Shown here: piece after piece, positions 46,178 to 58,059 of the stretch
How the letters are laid out: each line of letters opens with the position of its first letter
How positions within the stretch are numbered: the stretch's first letter is position 1
Source of the DNA: Lumbricus rubellus
Lineage: Eukaryota; Annelida; Clitellata; Crassiclitellata; Lumbricidae
DNA length: 64,000 bases
Reading direction: 5' to 3'
NCBI GenBank assembly: GCA_945859605.1
Contig: OX243817.1
Coordinates: forward strand, 33,846,790 to 33,910,789
Notes under the pieces: model-generated
What the model was told of the DNA's origin: nothing
The model's database searches: none
The model's input: only the letters and a program-made list of their open reading frames with translations
Position numbers and translations under genes: made by a program

Positions 46178-46510
46178 CAAGGCCATAGCCAAGATTTGAT
46201 TTCGGGTTTTTTCTTCGGCGGAGAATTTCTGACAACCCTGTTTAGTCGTCAAAATTTATGTCGACCGTTTCTAGTAATCGGAAACCGCTTTTTAAAAACC
46301 AAAATTACGCCTAATTTCATGTTTTTTCATTATGTGCTAGTGAATGCATTCTATTATTTTTTTACATTTTTCATTTCGGGGGTGTTTTCATGGTTCTATT
46401 ATTTTCATGTTTGTTACATCATGCGCTAGTAAATGCATTATATTATTTTTTTACATTTTCCATTTCGGGGGTGTTCAAACACCCAAAACACATCCCTAGC
46501 TACGGCCTTG
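46178..46510. mobile_element. hAT-like MITE, CAAGGCCGTAG family, second copy
   Basis: Termini CAAGGCCATAGCC and CTACGGCCTTG. Flanks ACTTTCTG (46170-46177) and ACTTCCTG (46511-46518) are an 8-bp duplication with one mismatch. An internal stretch around CATTTCGGGGGTGTT is duplicated. It lies upstream of the channel gene. Confidence 0.82.
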
Positions 46511-46700
46511 ACTTCCTGTGAAAAATGCTGACAGGAACAACATTAACAAATGGCTCCATTAATAATATTAATTATTATTAGTGTTAATAGGCCTATTAAT
46601 AATAATATTTATAATAATAATAATAATAATTTGTCAGTTGTTCACTGTTCAGCAAGCTCAGCCAGTTGGTGTTGCACAGTTTGTAACGGAAATAAATGAT

Positions 46701-46706
46701 GGTTAA

Positions 46707-46782
<76 letters not shown>
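46701..46782. repeat. (AAT)n microsatellite
   Basis: About 27 perfect units. Directly abuts the 5' border of the retrotransposon 3' fragment at 46783. Confidence 0.95.
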
Positions 46783-47010
46783 CATGACTTCGTTCCATTG
46801 GCCATTAAAACTCTAGGCCCTGTTAATTCAAGAGGCATTGAATTCATCACAGATTTGGGTCGTCACTTGACGAAGGCGACGGACGAATTGAGAGAAACAA
46901 CATTCCTCTATCAAAGACTTTCGGTGACCATTCAGCGCTTTAACGCGGTGGCCTTCGCGGGATCTTTTGTTGCAGTATAATAATAATATCCATCTGTTTT
47001 TCATCCATAT

Positions 47011-47087
<77 letters not shown>

Positions 47088-47150
47088 TTCCTAAATACCT
47101 TGGGGCGCAAAAAAATAAAATAAATAAATAATAATAAAAACAAGGCATGC
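46783..47150 (+). mobile_element. 3' fragment of the (TAA)n-associated non-LTR retrotransposon
   Basis: The frame 46783-46980 reads VPLAIKTLGPVNSRGIEF, then FLYQRLSVTIQRFNAVAF and a stop. This is the same C-terminus as in the longer copy (VAIETLGPFNPSASDF, FLFQRLSICIQRFNLVAF). A second (AAT)n at 47011-47085 and a degraded CCTTGGGGCGCAAAAAAATAAAA tail follow. Confidence 0.82.
47011..47085. repeat. (AAT)n microsatellite
   Basis: About 25 perfect units between the open-frame remnant and the A-rich tail of the 3' fragment. Confidence 0.95.
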
Positions 47151-49965
47151 ATTCATTGGGAATAGTCTGGCCGGCTTATATCGATGTCTCAAACTGAGAA
47201 ACCTCCCAAGGCAAGGGGCACTTGCAGCCATTGCTTGGCCGCAAGACAACTGCACTCGGGGGTAGCCTGGTTCATCTACATGGCCCTAGAAGTAGTCCGT
47301 GCCCGGGTTCAAATCGCCCACCTCTGGATGGATCAGTGGTAGAGAGGGATAGGTCGGGCGTTGTGGTCGATGGGGAGACGCAGAGGGATGGAGTGGACCA
47401 GTCGAGATTGTCCCTCACGGTTTCATCGGCCCCGTCCGCCCCGCATAGACCGGACCCTGTCGACGTCTTGGACGGCGGCATGTCGCATCCGGAGACCAGA
47501 GGGCCACTCCTTAGACATATATGCAAAGGAGCGCGCCCGGCCTGTGCTCAGGCCTTAACCTCGACCCTGCTCGACATATGCAAAGCACCACAATCCACCA
47601 CGGCGTGGAAGGCCTTGCTTGACTTTGCTCCTTCCATACTCGCCCAACCACCTAGGGCTGGAAAACGTCGGAGCATGACAAAAATCATCAAGAACGGGAC
47701 AGAGAGGTGGCTCTCGGACCCTAACTCACTCAGCGAGGAGCAATGCCCTGTGAACAATCGTGTGGGCCGCCGTAATCAACGAGATGTGCTGCTAGCTGCT
47801 GTTAATACCAAGTTAGAGGACGGAAACATTAGGGCCGCTGTCCGCATTTTGTGCGAGGGGGACCAGCCAGCAATTCCCTGTGAAGAGAACCTCAGGCTAT
47901 TGCAGGATAAGCACCCCCACAGACCCGTGCCCAGAAGCTCTTAGGGGCTTACCCGACCCTGCTTTAGCAATTGCATGGCAAGTGACGGCAGGAGAAGTGC
48001 TTGAAGCAATCCGATCGTTCCCAACGGGGTCGGCAGGTGGTCCGGATGGCTTTAGACCAGGTCATCTGTTGGACCTGATCGGACACAACGGGATGCAGCA
48101 GCCCATATCGAGGCTTTATCGGATTTCATCAACTTGCTGCTTCGCGGCGAATGCCCTCCTGATGTTAGACCAGTTTTGTTTGGGGGCAATATGATCGCCC
48201 TCAACAAAGAATCGGAAGGATTGAGACCGATAGCAGTTAGCTACATTTGGCGAAGACTAGCTGCCAAATGTGCAAATAAGTATGCCATATCTAAGCTTCC
48301 ATCTCATTTTGCGCCACTGAAGCTGGGAATCGGCGTCCCGGGCGGCTGTGAGGCCGCTGTTCATGCTACCCGAAGATTTGTCAGCAGTATGCGCAGTGAT
48401 CAGCTGTTGGTGAAGCTGGACTTCACCAACGCATTTAACTCTTTACGGCGAGATGTCATGCTGGATTCGGTCCACAAGATCATTCCAGAGATCTATCCAT
48501 TTGCTCACCAAGCATGCATATTCGATTCCATCTGTCCTTAAGTTTGGTCACCTGTTTCTGTCATCGCAGGTTGGCCCCCAACAGGGCGACCCGTTGGGCC
48601 CTCTCCTTTTTAGTCTATTATTGCAGCCGGTGCTAGAATCGTTGGAGTCTGACCTCAAAATTGGCTTCCTTGATGATTTGACTCTCGGCGGCAACAAGGA
48701 GTCCGTGGCCCGAGACGTGCAGTTGGTAGTCGGATTGGGACCACTGTTGGGCCTTCACCTTTACCCAGCCAAGTGCGAAGTTTTCTCTCCGGATGCCACA
48801 TTGGAACTAACACCCCCCCATGTCGAGCTATTCTAGAGTCGAGATGACTGCTCTGGGTTTATTGGGGGCCCCCTTGTTTCGGGGGAAGGCGATGGACGAT
48901 GCCCTGGAACGTCACGGAGATATGTTCAGTCGAGCTTCTGCCTATTTGGCCTCAGCCGCGTCGACTCTTGACCTGCAGTCTGCCATCCTTGCGGCTGGTG
49001 TGGCAGCTCCTGACCAGATCGTATCGGATCTGCTAGAGGCCCGTCATGACACCTTGCCGGCGACAATGCACCCCTTACCCGGAAAACAGAGTCTCTGGGA
49101 CAGGCCCCTGGTTGACAAGGATAAGGCGGAAATCCGCCAGAGCGCCGTCGGTTTAGTCGACCGAGCCAGGCTGGACGCGTCGGGCAGTCCCCATTCAGCT
49201 GACTGGCTGTCCGCGCTTCCAATCGCCGCTTGTGGCCTTGTCCTGGAAAATGAGGCGGTCCGGGTGGCGGTGGACCTGAGGTTGGGCTTGGACTTGTGTG
49301 GTCCTCACACATGCCATTGTGGCGAAGGAGTTGGCCCCGAGGGGCATCATGGTTTCGTCTGCAGGAGAGCCATGGGTCGCTCCCTTCGTCACCACGCCAT
49401 AAATGACATCATTTGGCGTGCCCTCCTCAGAGCTGACATTCCAAGCATCAAGGAACCGGCGGGTCTCTTCAGATCTGATGGAAAAAGGCCGGACGGGGCA
49501 ACCCTCATTCCTTGGGCAGGTGGGAAGTACTTGGCGTGGGATGCCACCATTGTCCACACTTGTGCAGCATCATACATGTAGGCTACATAACCCACCCGAA
49601 CGGTTTGGTCGGGCCAGCATCAGTGCAGGCGGCCATCCGCAAAGAGCAGAAATACGGAGGGCTGCCCGCTTCCTACATCTTTCAGCCGGTGGCCATAGAG
49701 ACATTGGGCCCGTTCAATCCCTCAGCCTCAGACTTCATAAATGAAATTGGCAGCCGCATCTCTTCTATCACTGGTGACAGACGTGAAGCTTTCTTTCTTT
49801 TTCAACGTCTGTCCATTTGTATCCAACGCTTCAACCTGGTCGCTTTCAAAGATACTTTTGCCTCACACCCTGAAGACGAGGCCTGACCCACCAGACGATC
49901 ATTCTTCAGGTAATAATAGTCCATAAGTCCCTGGGGGAATGAAGTACCTCAGGGCAAAAAAAATA
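47150..49965 (+). pseudogene. Non-LTR retrotransposon with restriction-like endonuclease, degenerate
   Basis: One polyprotein is split over frames by about five frameshifts. 47222-47910 carries the N-terminal part (KAPQSTTAWKALLDFAPSIL). About 47910-48540 holds early reverse transcriptase (GGPDGFRPGHLLDLIG, KESEGLRPIAVSYIWRRLAA, KLDFTNAFNSLRRD). 48530-48836 holds PQQGDPLGPLLFS and the catalytic FLDDLTLGG. 48820-49581 carries CHCGEGVGPEGHHGFVC (CCHC-like) followed by KRPDGATLIPW... LAWDAT, the restriction-enzyme-like endonuclease signature. The C-terminus VAIETLGPFNPSASDF ends at 49886. RT, then CCHC, then endonuclease is the order of R2/R4/NeSL-type elements. A hairpin and CAAAAAAAATAAAA tail end it, followed by (TAA)n. 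5' truncated or divergent; inactive. Confidence 0.85.
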
Positions 49966-50410
<445 letters not shown>

Positions 50411-50499
50411 AATGTCAAGCATGGAACTTCCGAAGAGCAACCTTATCTCCATATATTATTTGTATGGAACCTGGCGAGAACAACTCGAAAGAGCCGTAA

Positions 50500-51340
50500 G
50501 ATTGCTTGCGATATAGAAAAGTTTATCATTACAATTTTAAATTAAACCACAATTTATAGCTGAATTTCACTTCCTTTCAGCTTTTGCATGTTGGAAAGTT
50601 GCATTTTTCGGTGCTGCATCTCAAACGCTCATAAATTTGTCAAACTCACGAAAATTTCTAATCGGCTTTAGGATCTCATGTAAATATGGCCACTGTTGTT
50701 GTGTAGGCTATACAATTTCAGACAAATCCTAAACGTTTTGACCGAGTTATGACACTTTATTGTGTGGTTTACTTTATCGTGGACACAGTGTAGAATAATT
50801 AACACAGGCACATGTAAGACTTTTATACAGCATACAAAAGCTGCATACATATAAGCTACATATAGAAACATGCGCCTCTGCTGCATGCAAACATGAATGG
50901 ATGCATGATGCATAGATGCTGAAGTGCAAAGTCATACATACAAGCCTGCCTGCCTGCCTGCACACGTCACGCATACAATTTTGTATGTGCACGCAAACGT
51001 ATTTTGTACTTAGGGATACGCAATTAGTTCCCTTCTAACGTTGCATGATCCGTTATCCGCGTCAGTTTGACTGCTTTACCTATCGTGGCTCTATCGCCAA
51101 TGTTGCTCAGCTTAAATCTCAGCAGAAGGTTAGTAATAGTCTCGCACAAAGCATAGAGATAGAGATGGCATCTTCCATGTGTTGATAATTATGTAATATG
51201 TTTGAAATACTTCGTATTTGCACTAAGTTCATTTTACCCATTAGCACACCAGTCGTTCTGTTGATGCGATAATGAAATATAAGTAGGCCTATATGGATAT
51301 AAAGTTATTTCTTAACGCCGACATAGTCAGACTCATCTTA
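50500..51340. other. Non-coding AT-rich DNA
   Basis: No gene or clear element recognised. ATGCATGCA-rich and CCTGCCTGCC short runs occur near 50890-50960. Confidence 0.4.
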
Positions 51341-51345
51341 TTTTG

Positions 51346-51690
51346 CCGGTGTAAAGGTTTCAAATTACCTCCTCCTAAACATTACCCCGCTGCAAACTGA
51401 AATTTGCATCAATCGTCGCATTTACTGCACAAAAATATCAGAAAAATCATTCCGCTTCTTTTTTGGTCTGAAGATTTTCATCCGTCATCGCACTTCGTGG
51501 TTTGTTTTCAATATTTTTAGGGAAGAAAATCTTCAGACCAAAACAAGAAGCGGTATGATTTTTCTAATTTTTTAGTGCAATACATGCGATGATTGATGCA
51601 AATCTATAGTGTCCGGGGGTAATCTGAAACCGGTTTCAAGTTACCGGGGGTTAATGTTTAGGAGGGGGTCATCTGAAACCTTTACACCGG
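51346..51690. mobile_element. Foldback element F1 with CCGGTGTAAAGGTTTCAA termini
   Basis: Left CCGGTGTAAAGGTTTCAA and right TGAAACCTTTACACCGG. The arms extend inward over about 160 bases (CCTAAACATTACCCC, GCATCAATCGTCGCATTTA, GAAGATTTTC) around a short loop near 51505-51520. It abuts F2 and shares the CCGG at 51687-51690. Confidence 0.8.
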
Positions 51691-51901
51691 TGTAAAGGTT
51701 TCAAGTTACCCCCCTCCTAAACATTACCCCTCTGAAAACTGTAATTTGCATCAATCATCGCATTTATTGCACTATAAATATCAGAAAAATGATCCCGCTT
51801 CTTGTTTGGGTCCACTTTGTGGTTTGTTATCAATATTTTCATCAGTAACTAAAATACTACATGTAAATCGCCGCTAAAGTTGCATGGAGAAATGGCTTTG
51901 A

Positions 51902-53588
51902 CATGGGCGCCCGCACATAGGGGCAAGGGGGCACTTGCCCCCCCTGGAAAAGTGAAACTTATTTTTCTAACTACTACTTTTGGGTTTTTAACAAAAATGT
52001 TCGCATTAAAACACTAATGATGCGAATGATAGGCCTACACACAGTGAAAGTCATAAATTTACGTTTAGAAATCTCTATAGAAATAAATAGAGAATCCTTA
52101 ATGAAGAACTTGTACTAGTGTCTGACTGGTTTAAAGCAAGCAAGCTATCGCTTAACTTGACAAAAACCAACTACATTCTTTTCTGCTCTCATAGGAAAGC
52201 AACACCACAACTGAAGGGAAAAGTCCACATAGACAATATTGATATTCCACAAGTAGAATCTGTAAAATTCCTTGGAGTCTATGTGGACCAACATCTCACT
52301 TGGAGTGTACACATTGAACACATTGCATTAAAACTGGCTAAAAACATAGGTATACTTAAGCGAATATCTTACTTACTGCCTAGAAACATTTTGCTCACTT
52401 TGTACTACTCTATGATATACCCGTACAATACATATCCTATTGTAACATGATTTGGGCATCTAACTACAACTCTCGATTTTACAGAATTATTGTCTTGCAG
52501 AAAAGAATTGTCAGATTAATAGCCGGTTCTCCTTACAACTCACACTCAGAAAAGCTATTCACGCAGCTCGGGATTCTAAAAGTTTTACAAATTAAGCAAC
52601 TGCAGATGTGTGAGTTCATGCATCGATATACATATAACACATTGCCTATCTCCCATGCCAATCTCTTTACTCTAGCCTCAGATATACACTCATACAACAC
52701 GAGAAACTTAGCCTCATATAGAACTGTGCGCGCCCGAACAAACTCAAGAAAATTCTCCATTAAGTATGCAGGTCCTATTGAATGGAATAGAATACCTCTA
52801 AACCTTCGCAGTATCCCAATTCTTAAGTCATTTAAGCATTGCTTGGGTTTATGGTTGATTAACCAGAACTGTTAGTCGGGTTCATACTTTAAACTTCCTT
52901 CTCCCTACTTAGTTAAGGCTTTATGTTTTTTACTTAAGGTTTTCTTACTTTTTTCAGTTTGGTATTGATTTATTTTTTAAAATTAAGACGTGTTTGCTTA
53001 ACATCATGTTTAGATATTCATATTATGTAATATCGTGATGTTAAAATTTGGAACGTTTAATTTTCGTAGTTAAGTTTTGATTTATTTTTGACTTATTGCA
53101 TATATGATGGAAAATAGAATATAATTTTATTGTGCTGAATTTGTTAACGCCTAGAACCAGAAAATGTGCTTAGGTGGCCCTAACCAGCGGGACTCTGCAG
53201 TCCCTTCTGGGTTTCCTTTTGTTGCCAATAACATTCATGTTTTATTTTTATGTGATGATATGTACCTTGTGTGCTTTTCTCTGGCTCAATAAAAAAATTT
53301 GATTTTGAATTTTTTTTATATATAATTATACATATAGTGCCCTTCAAGACCTACTTTTTAACATCTACCTTTGGATTTTTTAACAATTCGCACTTAGGAA
53401 ACTATTCATATTGAAATTAATACACAAAATGAAACTGAGAAATTTGCATTAAGAAACCTCTTTGAAAAAATACCCGTGTTTTTAATTTCCAGCGCTGTAT
53501 TTATCATGCTCTTGTCACTGAAAAATTATTTAACCGTGACCACCGTAAATTTTTGCCCCTCCTGCAAAATTTTCTGCGGGCGCCCATG
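51902..53588. mobile_element. CATGGGCGCCCGCA-family MITE, copy 3, with a LINE inserted, 8-bp TSD
   Basis: Ends CATGGGCGCCCGCACA and TTTTCTGCGGGCGCCCATG. TSD GGCTTTGA (51894-51901) against GGCTTCGA (53589-53596), one mismatch. The LINE fragment sits within it. Sequence after the LINE (about 53350-53470) partly repeats sequence before it, so an internal duplication is likely. Confidence 0.82.
52085..53325 (+). mobile_element. 5'-truncated LINE (CR1/Jockey-like), two in-frame segments
   Basis: 52118-52450 reads WFKASKLSLNLTKTNYILF, VESVKFLGVYVDQHLTWSVH and KRISYLLPRNILLTLYYSMI: the thumb region of a LINE reverse transcriptase. 52447-52875 continues in the next frame with LQKRIVRLIAG, AGPIEWNRIPLNLRSI to a stop. 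A single frameshift or base loss near 52445 separates them. The 3' UTR runs to an AATAAAAAAATTTGATTTTG tail. The catalytic palm is missing. Confidence 0.85.
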
Positions 53589-53929
53589 GGCTTCGAGGCT
53601 ATTATTTTAAAATATTGATAACAAACCTCGAAGTGGGATGACGGATGAAAATCTTCAGACCAAAACAAGAAGCGGGCTGATTTTTCTGATTTTTTAAGTG
53701 CAATAAATGCGATGATTGATGCAAATCTAGTTTCCGGGGGTAATCTGAAACCGGTTTCAAGTTATCGGGGGTAATGTTTAGGAGGGGGTAATTTGAAACC
53801 TTTACACCGGTACTAAGTAAAATTTAATGAAGTCTATAGTCAGAGCGATGTTGCTTGATAAGTTTTGGTATATGGGCAGAACGGTCAGAACCTGAAGGTC
53901 AAGAGACTCAAGACGAAGATAGAGCATAG

Positions 53930-54255
53930 AAACAGGGTAAAGATGCATAAATGAAGCATGTGAAAACATCGGTAATCGGTTTGGTCTAAGGTAATAATAT
54001 AATTACAGATAGCATAAAGACACCATACCATACATGTAGATGTAGAATAAGGATAGCTTAAAGATGGCGTATTATTACAGAGGTAGTTTAGAGGCATTGG
54101 AGGTATAGGCTACCATAAAGACTGGATGTCGAGGTAGCATAAGGGTAACACATGCACAGATAGCATAGAAACAGTATGGAGATGGCATAACGATAGCATA
54201 GACGGAAATTAGAGGTAGCATAGAGATAGCATAAAGGTAACATAGATATATCATA
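53930..54255. repeat. Degenerate minisatellite of AGATAGCATA-type units
   Basis: Irregular 12-24 base repeats of GATAGCATA, GAGGTAGCATA and AAAGGTAACATA. The open frames over it on the minus strand are artefacts (Tyr/Leu-rich repeats). Confidence 0.75.
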
Positions 54256-54290
54256 GAGATGCGGTTGAAACCATTGTCGTCATTGGCGGC

Positions 54291-54516
54291 CAGGGCTGTT
54301 TTTAAGGAATTTTTATAACTGCACAACCCCGTCTTTTCTTTCCCATCCTCCATGGTAAATTACTTCCAATCGGAGGACAATGATCTTTTTGCTAGTTTTA
54401 ACTGTAAAAAAGTGTTTCTACAACTGCAAAATCCATTTAGAACTGCACATGTTGCAAAATCCATTTAGAACTGCACATGTTGTGTACAACTGCACGTTAA
54501 AAAAGTCCTGCTGGCG
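54291..54516. repeat. ~220-bp dispersed repeat with internal 30-bp tandem duplication
   Basis: Homologous to 31767-31985. Within it, AAAATCCATTTAGAACTGCA followed by CATGTTG is present twice in tandem (about 54428-54483), where the other copy has it once. Confidence 0.78.
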
Positions 54517-54529
54517 ACCATTGACAGTT

Positions 54530-55340
54530 TTTCGCCATTATAGGCAAGGACAAAAATGCCAACTTTGACTCATGAAAGCTAATCAAGAGCACATTTACTT
54601 TTCCGAGTATTTTTTACCTTTGCCATAATTAGTCGTCCCTTGAAAATGGCACCCTAGTACATATCGCCAATAAAGCCGGTACCGGTTGGTACGGTGATCG
54701 TGAGGATGTTCAGAAACCAAGGTGGGGTGTGATAGTATCAAAATTTCGATTTTTCTGATATAATAGGCTTCCCTTGAATTCTTCCCTGGCTTTTTGATTT
54801 TTTTTGCGCTTGCAGAATTTTTTTGAAAGACGAGACTGTATGATGAACGAGAAAGAACGCTGAATAATAGCAATGTTCATGATAAAAATTGTTTTCACAG
54901 CAGATGGTTTTCATGACTTCGGCCTTGACGGGATGGGGAGGGGGCAGGAGACCGAAGACTTTACAATAGATTGAGACTCGGTGAAGGAAAAACAATACAA
55001 ATGTTTCGGGGTTAAAAATTGTAAGCCTGCATGTAGGCCTACATCACACAGCAGTGCTGGACCAGGTGCTGGTCCTGTATGCATCACAGTTCATTCGTTC
55101 GTTTGTTCTCGCTATAATTGTTGTGTGCTTTGAAGAATGTCTTTTGAGACATGTTCAGTTTTTTTGTTCACGTGTTTCTAACTAATAATAGGCTATTACT
55201 GGTCCCTCCCTCTGTGTGAACAACACACGGATCCCCTACGTGCATGTATAATTGTATATCCCGTTTTGCGCAAATACGACAAAATGTGCAGCCATTACAA
55301 AAGCACCAATTAAGACCCAAAATAATTAACTCTACTGGTA
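54530..55340. other. Non-coding DNA
   Basis: No gene recognised. Minus-strand open frames at 54595-54995 overlap each other in several frames and show no domain. Confidence 0.4.
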
Positions 55341-55351
55341 AGCGTAAGCTC

Positions 55352-55494
55352 CAGGGTGAGAATTGCCGGGGGGTTGGGGGGGTTCAACCCCCCAGTCTTT
55401 CTTAGAGCCCCATGTTAAAGTATGTTTTTCATACCCCAATTTCAAGTTTATCATAGGCCAACCCCCCAGTTATTTTTCCACAATTCTCATACTG
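55352..55494. mobile_element. Short hAT-like MITE with 8-bp TSD GTAAGCTC
   Basis: Starts CAGGGTGAGAATTGCC and ends CAATTCTCATACTG. GTAAGCTC flanks it at 55344-55351 and 55495-55502. An internal hairpin is formed by GGGGGGTT / AACCCCCC. Confidence 0.85.
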
Positions 55495-55509
55495 GTAAGC
55501 TCAATGCTT

Positions 55510-56464
55510 GTTATTAATTTTGCCTACGTGTCATCTTAACTATAATTATAATTATAGACTGATGTCATATATTTACTAGCAATGACACTTAACAATCATC
55601 ATCATAGTCCAGCACAGATGCCTATGACTGTATACGAGGCCCTATATGGATTCTAAGAGTGAATGAAATGTTGATAAATCGACTACCGACTACCGTGCTG
55701 ATAACACGCTAAGAGACCGATGCAGTGACAGGTTATTACTTAACTGTTAAAGTTTTTGTGGTACCGTTAACGAAAAGTAGACTACAGTTACTTCGAACAG
55801 GTACTAGGCCTAATAGCCTAAACATAACTACAATTATTTGTAACTGTCTAACGTTAAAGAAAGTAATCAGTTACAGTAACCATAGAGATGTACGCTATAT
55901 ATATTAATATATAGGCTAGAGAGAATATGGCCTATCTCCTCTGCATGGAAATGTGAAGTTATCAACGACCTTATAATATTAACGGTAATCACGCCAGTGA
56001 CGTCACAAGCCAAGCTACCTACACCATTTGAGATGTACGATATATATATAATATATACGCTTAAGAGAGTATGACGTATCTGCCCTGCAATCAAATTTAC
56101 GTCACTAGCCTACGATTTAAACGACGGTTGGTGTGAGAAATCGCCTGTGATTGGTCGGGTGGAAGTTTAGAGTATGTGATTGGTCGGGTGGATTGTTGGA
56201 CAGCGAAATCAATGTATGGACGTGATATTCCCTCTAGCGTTATATTTTAATACATCTCTATGACAGTAACTATAGTTACTGGGCACTAAAAAGTAGCCTA
56301 ACTAGTTGTAGTAACTGATTATTTTTACCTACTACTGAAAGCACGATATCCCTTGAGCTGAATAAAAATTATTAGAGACCATTTATAAATGAAGTCACGG
56401 ACCAGAAGAGATGGTCGTCAAGTCGTCAACGGCCATTGATGTCATAGGACGACGTTAAACTTCG
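55510..56464. other. Non-coding DNA with diverged direct repeats
   Basis: GAGATGTACG followed by TATATATA occurs at about 55883 and 56030, each followed by AGAG and CCTATCT-like text. No gene seen. Confidence 0.4.
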
Positions 56465-56473
56465 GAATAATAA

Positions 56474-56577
56474 AATAAGAAGAGACGTCACACATCTGTG
56501 ACGACTTGTTGCCAGGGGAGGATGAATTTATAAAAATGTGACGTCACATCATAACATCAAACATGGAAATGCATAGA
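56474..56577. repeat. ~105-bp direct repeat, unit 1 (unit 2 at 57465-57568)
   Basis: AATAAGAAGAGACGTCACAC through GATTTGTTGC-like text to ATGTGACGTCACATCATAAC and ATCAAACATG. Unit 2 has the same order with substitutions. The two units bracket the SINE and the mariner. Confidence 0.8.
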
Positions 56578-56698
56578 CTTACTTACTTACTTAGACTTAG
56601 CATAACTGTTTAAAATTTTCACTTAAATGTACAAAATAGTGTGCTTATAAAATTTTCTAGACACTTAAATAAAGACTACTATTACAACCATTGATTGT

Positions 56699-56842
56699 GG
56701 GGCGCGGTGGTATAGTGGTGGCGTCGTTGCCTTGGAGCCGGAAGGTTCGAGGTTCGAATCTACCTCACCGCGTAAGGACTTTGGGCAAGTCTTTCACTCA
56801 CATTTGCTCAGTGCTTCGGCGTAAAACTCTGATGGAATAATA
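56699..56842 (+). mobile_element. tRNA-derived SINE with A and B boxes
   Basis: Head GGGGCGCGGTGGTATAGTGG (A box about 56708-56718) and GGTTCGAATCT (B box 56751-56761) have internal RNA polymerase III promoter spacing. The body TTTGGGCAAGTCTTTCACTC... GCTTCGGCGTAAAACTC matches the SINE at 15363-15935. A mariner interrupts its tail. Confidence 0.82.
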
Positions 56843-57462
56843 CAGGGTGGTCCAAAATAAACTGCACAATGATAAATTGATAGTACTTTATTCAGACCAA
56901 TTTAAATATAACCGTGAAAAATCACAAAAACACAGCAATTATTTTTACTGTAACATTACATGGATGTATTTCGTTACATAAAATGTTCAATGTGTCCTCC
57001 TTGCTGCTCGACCACGCATTGAAGCCAACGACGCCATTGATCAATTGCGCCGTCAATGAAACGCAATCGCTGTTCAACTGCTGTCCAACTTTGCGCCTGT
57101 ACTGGTTAAGTCCGAGATCTTTCTTTATACAGTTTAACAGTTTAACAGTTGAACGTGAAATTCCGGTTTCACGTGCGATCTCCCGTGGGCTCTTATGGCT
57201 TAGCGGTTTGTCTTCCTGGCTACAGATAAGGTCGCTTACCAACTTGATATTTGCATCTGTTCGAGCTGATTTCGGACGTCCGCAACCCGGCTTCCTAGCT
57301 GTGGTACCTTCGGTATCAATTTTTTAATGAGGATAGTACGACGTTTCCATGTCTTATTTGGAAATTCTTTCATCATACGCAAGAAAACTGGCATTAAACA
57401 TTGAATTGTTATACATTATATCAAGAAAACTTTCACTGTGCAGTTTATTTTGGACCACCCTG
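56843..57462 (-). mobile_element. Internally deleted mariner-like element (620 bp)
   Basis: Termini CAGGGTGGTCCAAAATAAAC and its inverse, flanked by TA (56841-56842, 57463-57464). The minus-strand frame (about 57300-57060) gives GCGRPKSARTDANIKLV and then HKSPREIARETGISRSTV, a helix-turn-helix DNA-binding domain. It jumps directly to RFIDGAIDQWRRWLQC and QGGHIEHFM, the transposase C-terminus, in another frame. The catalytic core is missing, so the copy is non-autonomous. Confidence 0.88.
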
Positions 57463-57464
57463 TA

Positions 57465-57568
57465 GAATAAGAAGAGAAGTCACACAATGTCATCTGTGGC
57501 GATTTGTTGCGAGGAGAAAATGTATTTAGGAAATGTGACGTCACATCATAACATCAAACATGAAAAAT
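57465..57568. repeat. ~105-bp direct repeat, unit 2
   Basis: Partner of 56474-56577. Contains GTGACGTCAC (CRE-like) and ends AACATCAAACATGAAAAATTG. A SINE-tail motif GAGCGCCTCTGAATAG... GGGGCGCTATAA follows at 57588-57628. Confidence 0.78.
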
Positions 57569-57959
57569 TGGTCCGCTCTGCATTCCGGAGCGCCTCTGAA
57601 TAGAGAGAGCTTGAAGGGGCGCTATAATAATTGCACCTACAAACAAACCAGTCAAAAAGCGGGGACCAATCAGTCCCCTCGTTGGCCATTCAGTCGACCA
57701 GTGCACGGTCCGTACACGGGTCGAATGGCTGGTCAACTGACCTGTGGGTGTAAACCCCGATCCATCGGAGTCCGTTGTAACTCGAGAATCGAGATATAAC
57801 GAAGTCCGATGAGTCGGGTCCCTGGCAGGTATTGTAAAGCCCCCTGCCAGGAATTACCCTGGGCGATCATTTTCAGATGCTATACGGGCAAAGGCGTTTT
57901 CTTTTATCAACTTCTGGATTAGTGGACAGATTGCTTTCTCTTCCAATTGGTCAACGCGG

Positions 57960-58051
57960 TAACCTAGGCAACTGACATTGTGACGTCATAATCTGTTTCA
58001 CGCTATAAGAATCATTTCGTCTTTTGTTTTTGGAGCAAGACTTCACATCAG
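57960..58051 (+). promoter_or_regulatory. Possible promoter and first non-coding exon
   Basis: A CRE site TGACGTCA (57981-57988), a TATA-like CTATAAGA (58003-58010) and a strong splice donor (TCAG then GTAAGC at 58052) lie within 75 bases in the order expected for a plus-strand transcript start. No coding exon was recognised downstream in the window, so this may be coincidence. Confidence 0.25.
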
Positions 58052-58059
58052 GTAAGCAC

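Larger units (their letters stand above)
51687..53810. mobile_element. Foldback element F2, same family as F1, interrupted
   Basis: The left arm 51687-51850 and right arm about 53610-53810 are inverted copies (TGTAAAGGTTTCAAGTTACC, CATCAATCATCGCATTTATTGC, GAAGCGGG). The centre is displaced by the insertion at 51902-53588. Confidence 0.8.

Noticed and set aside
56699..56772. Possible tRNA gene
   Set aside because: It has A- and B-box sequences but the following body matches the SINE at 15363, and I could not fold a full cloverleaf with an anticodon arm; it is a SINE head.
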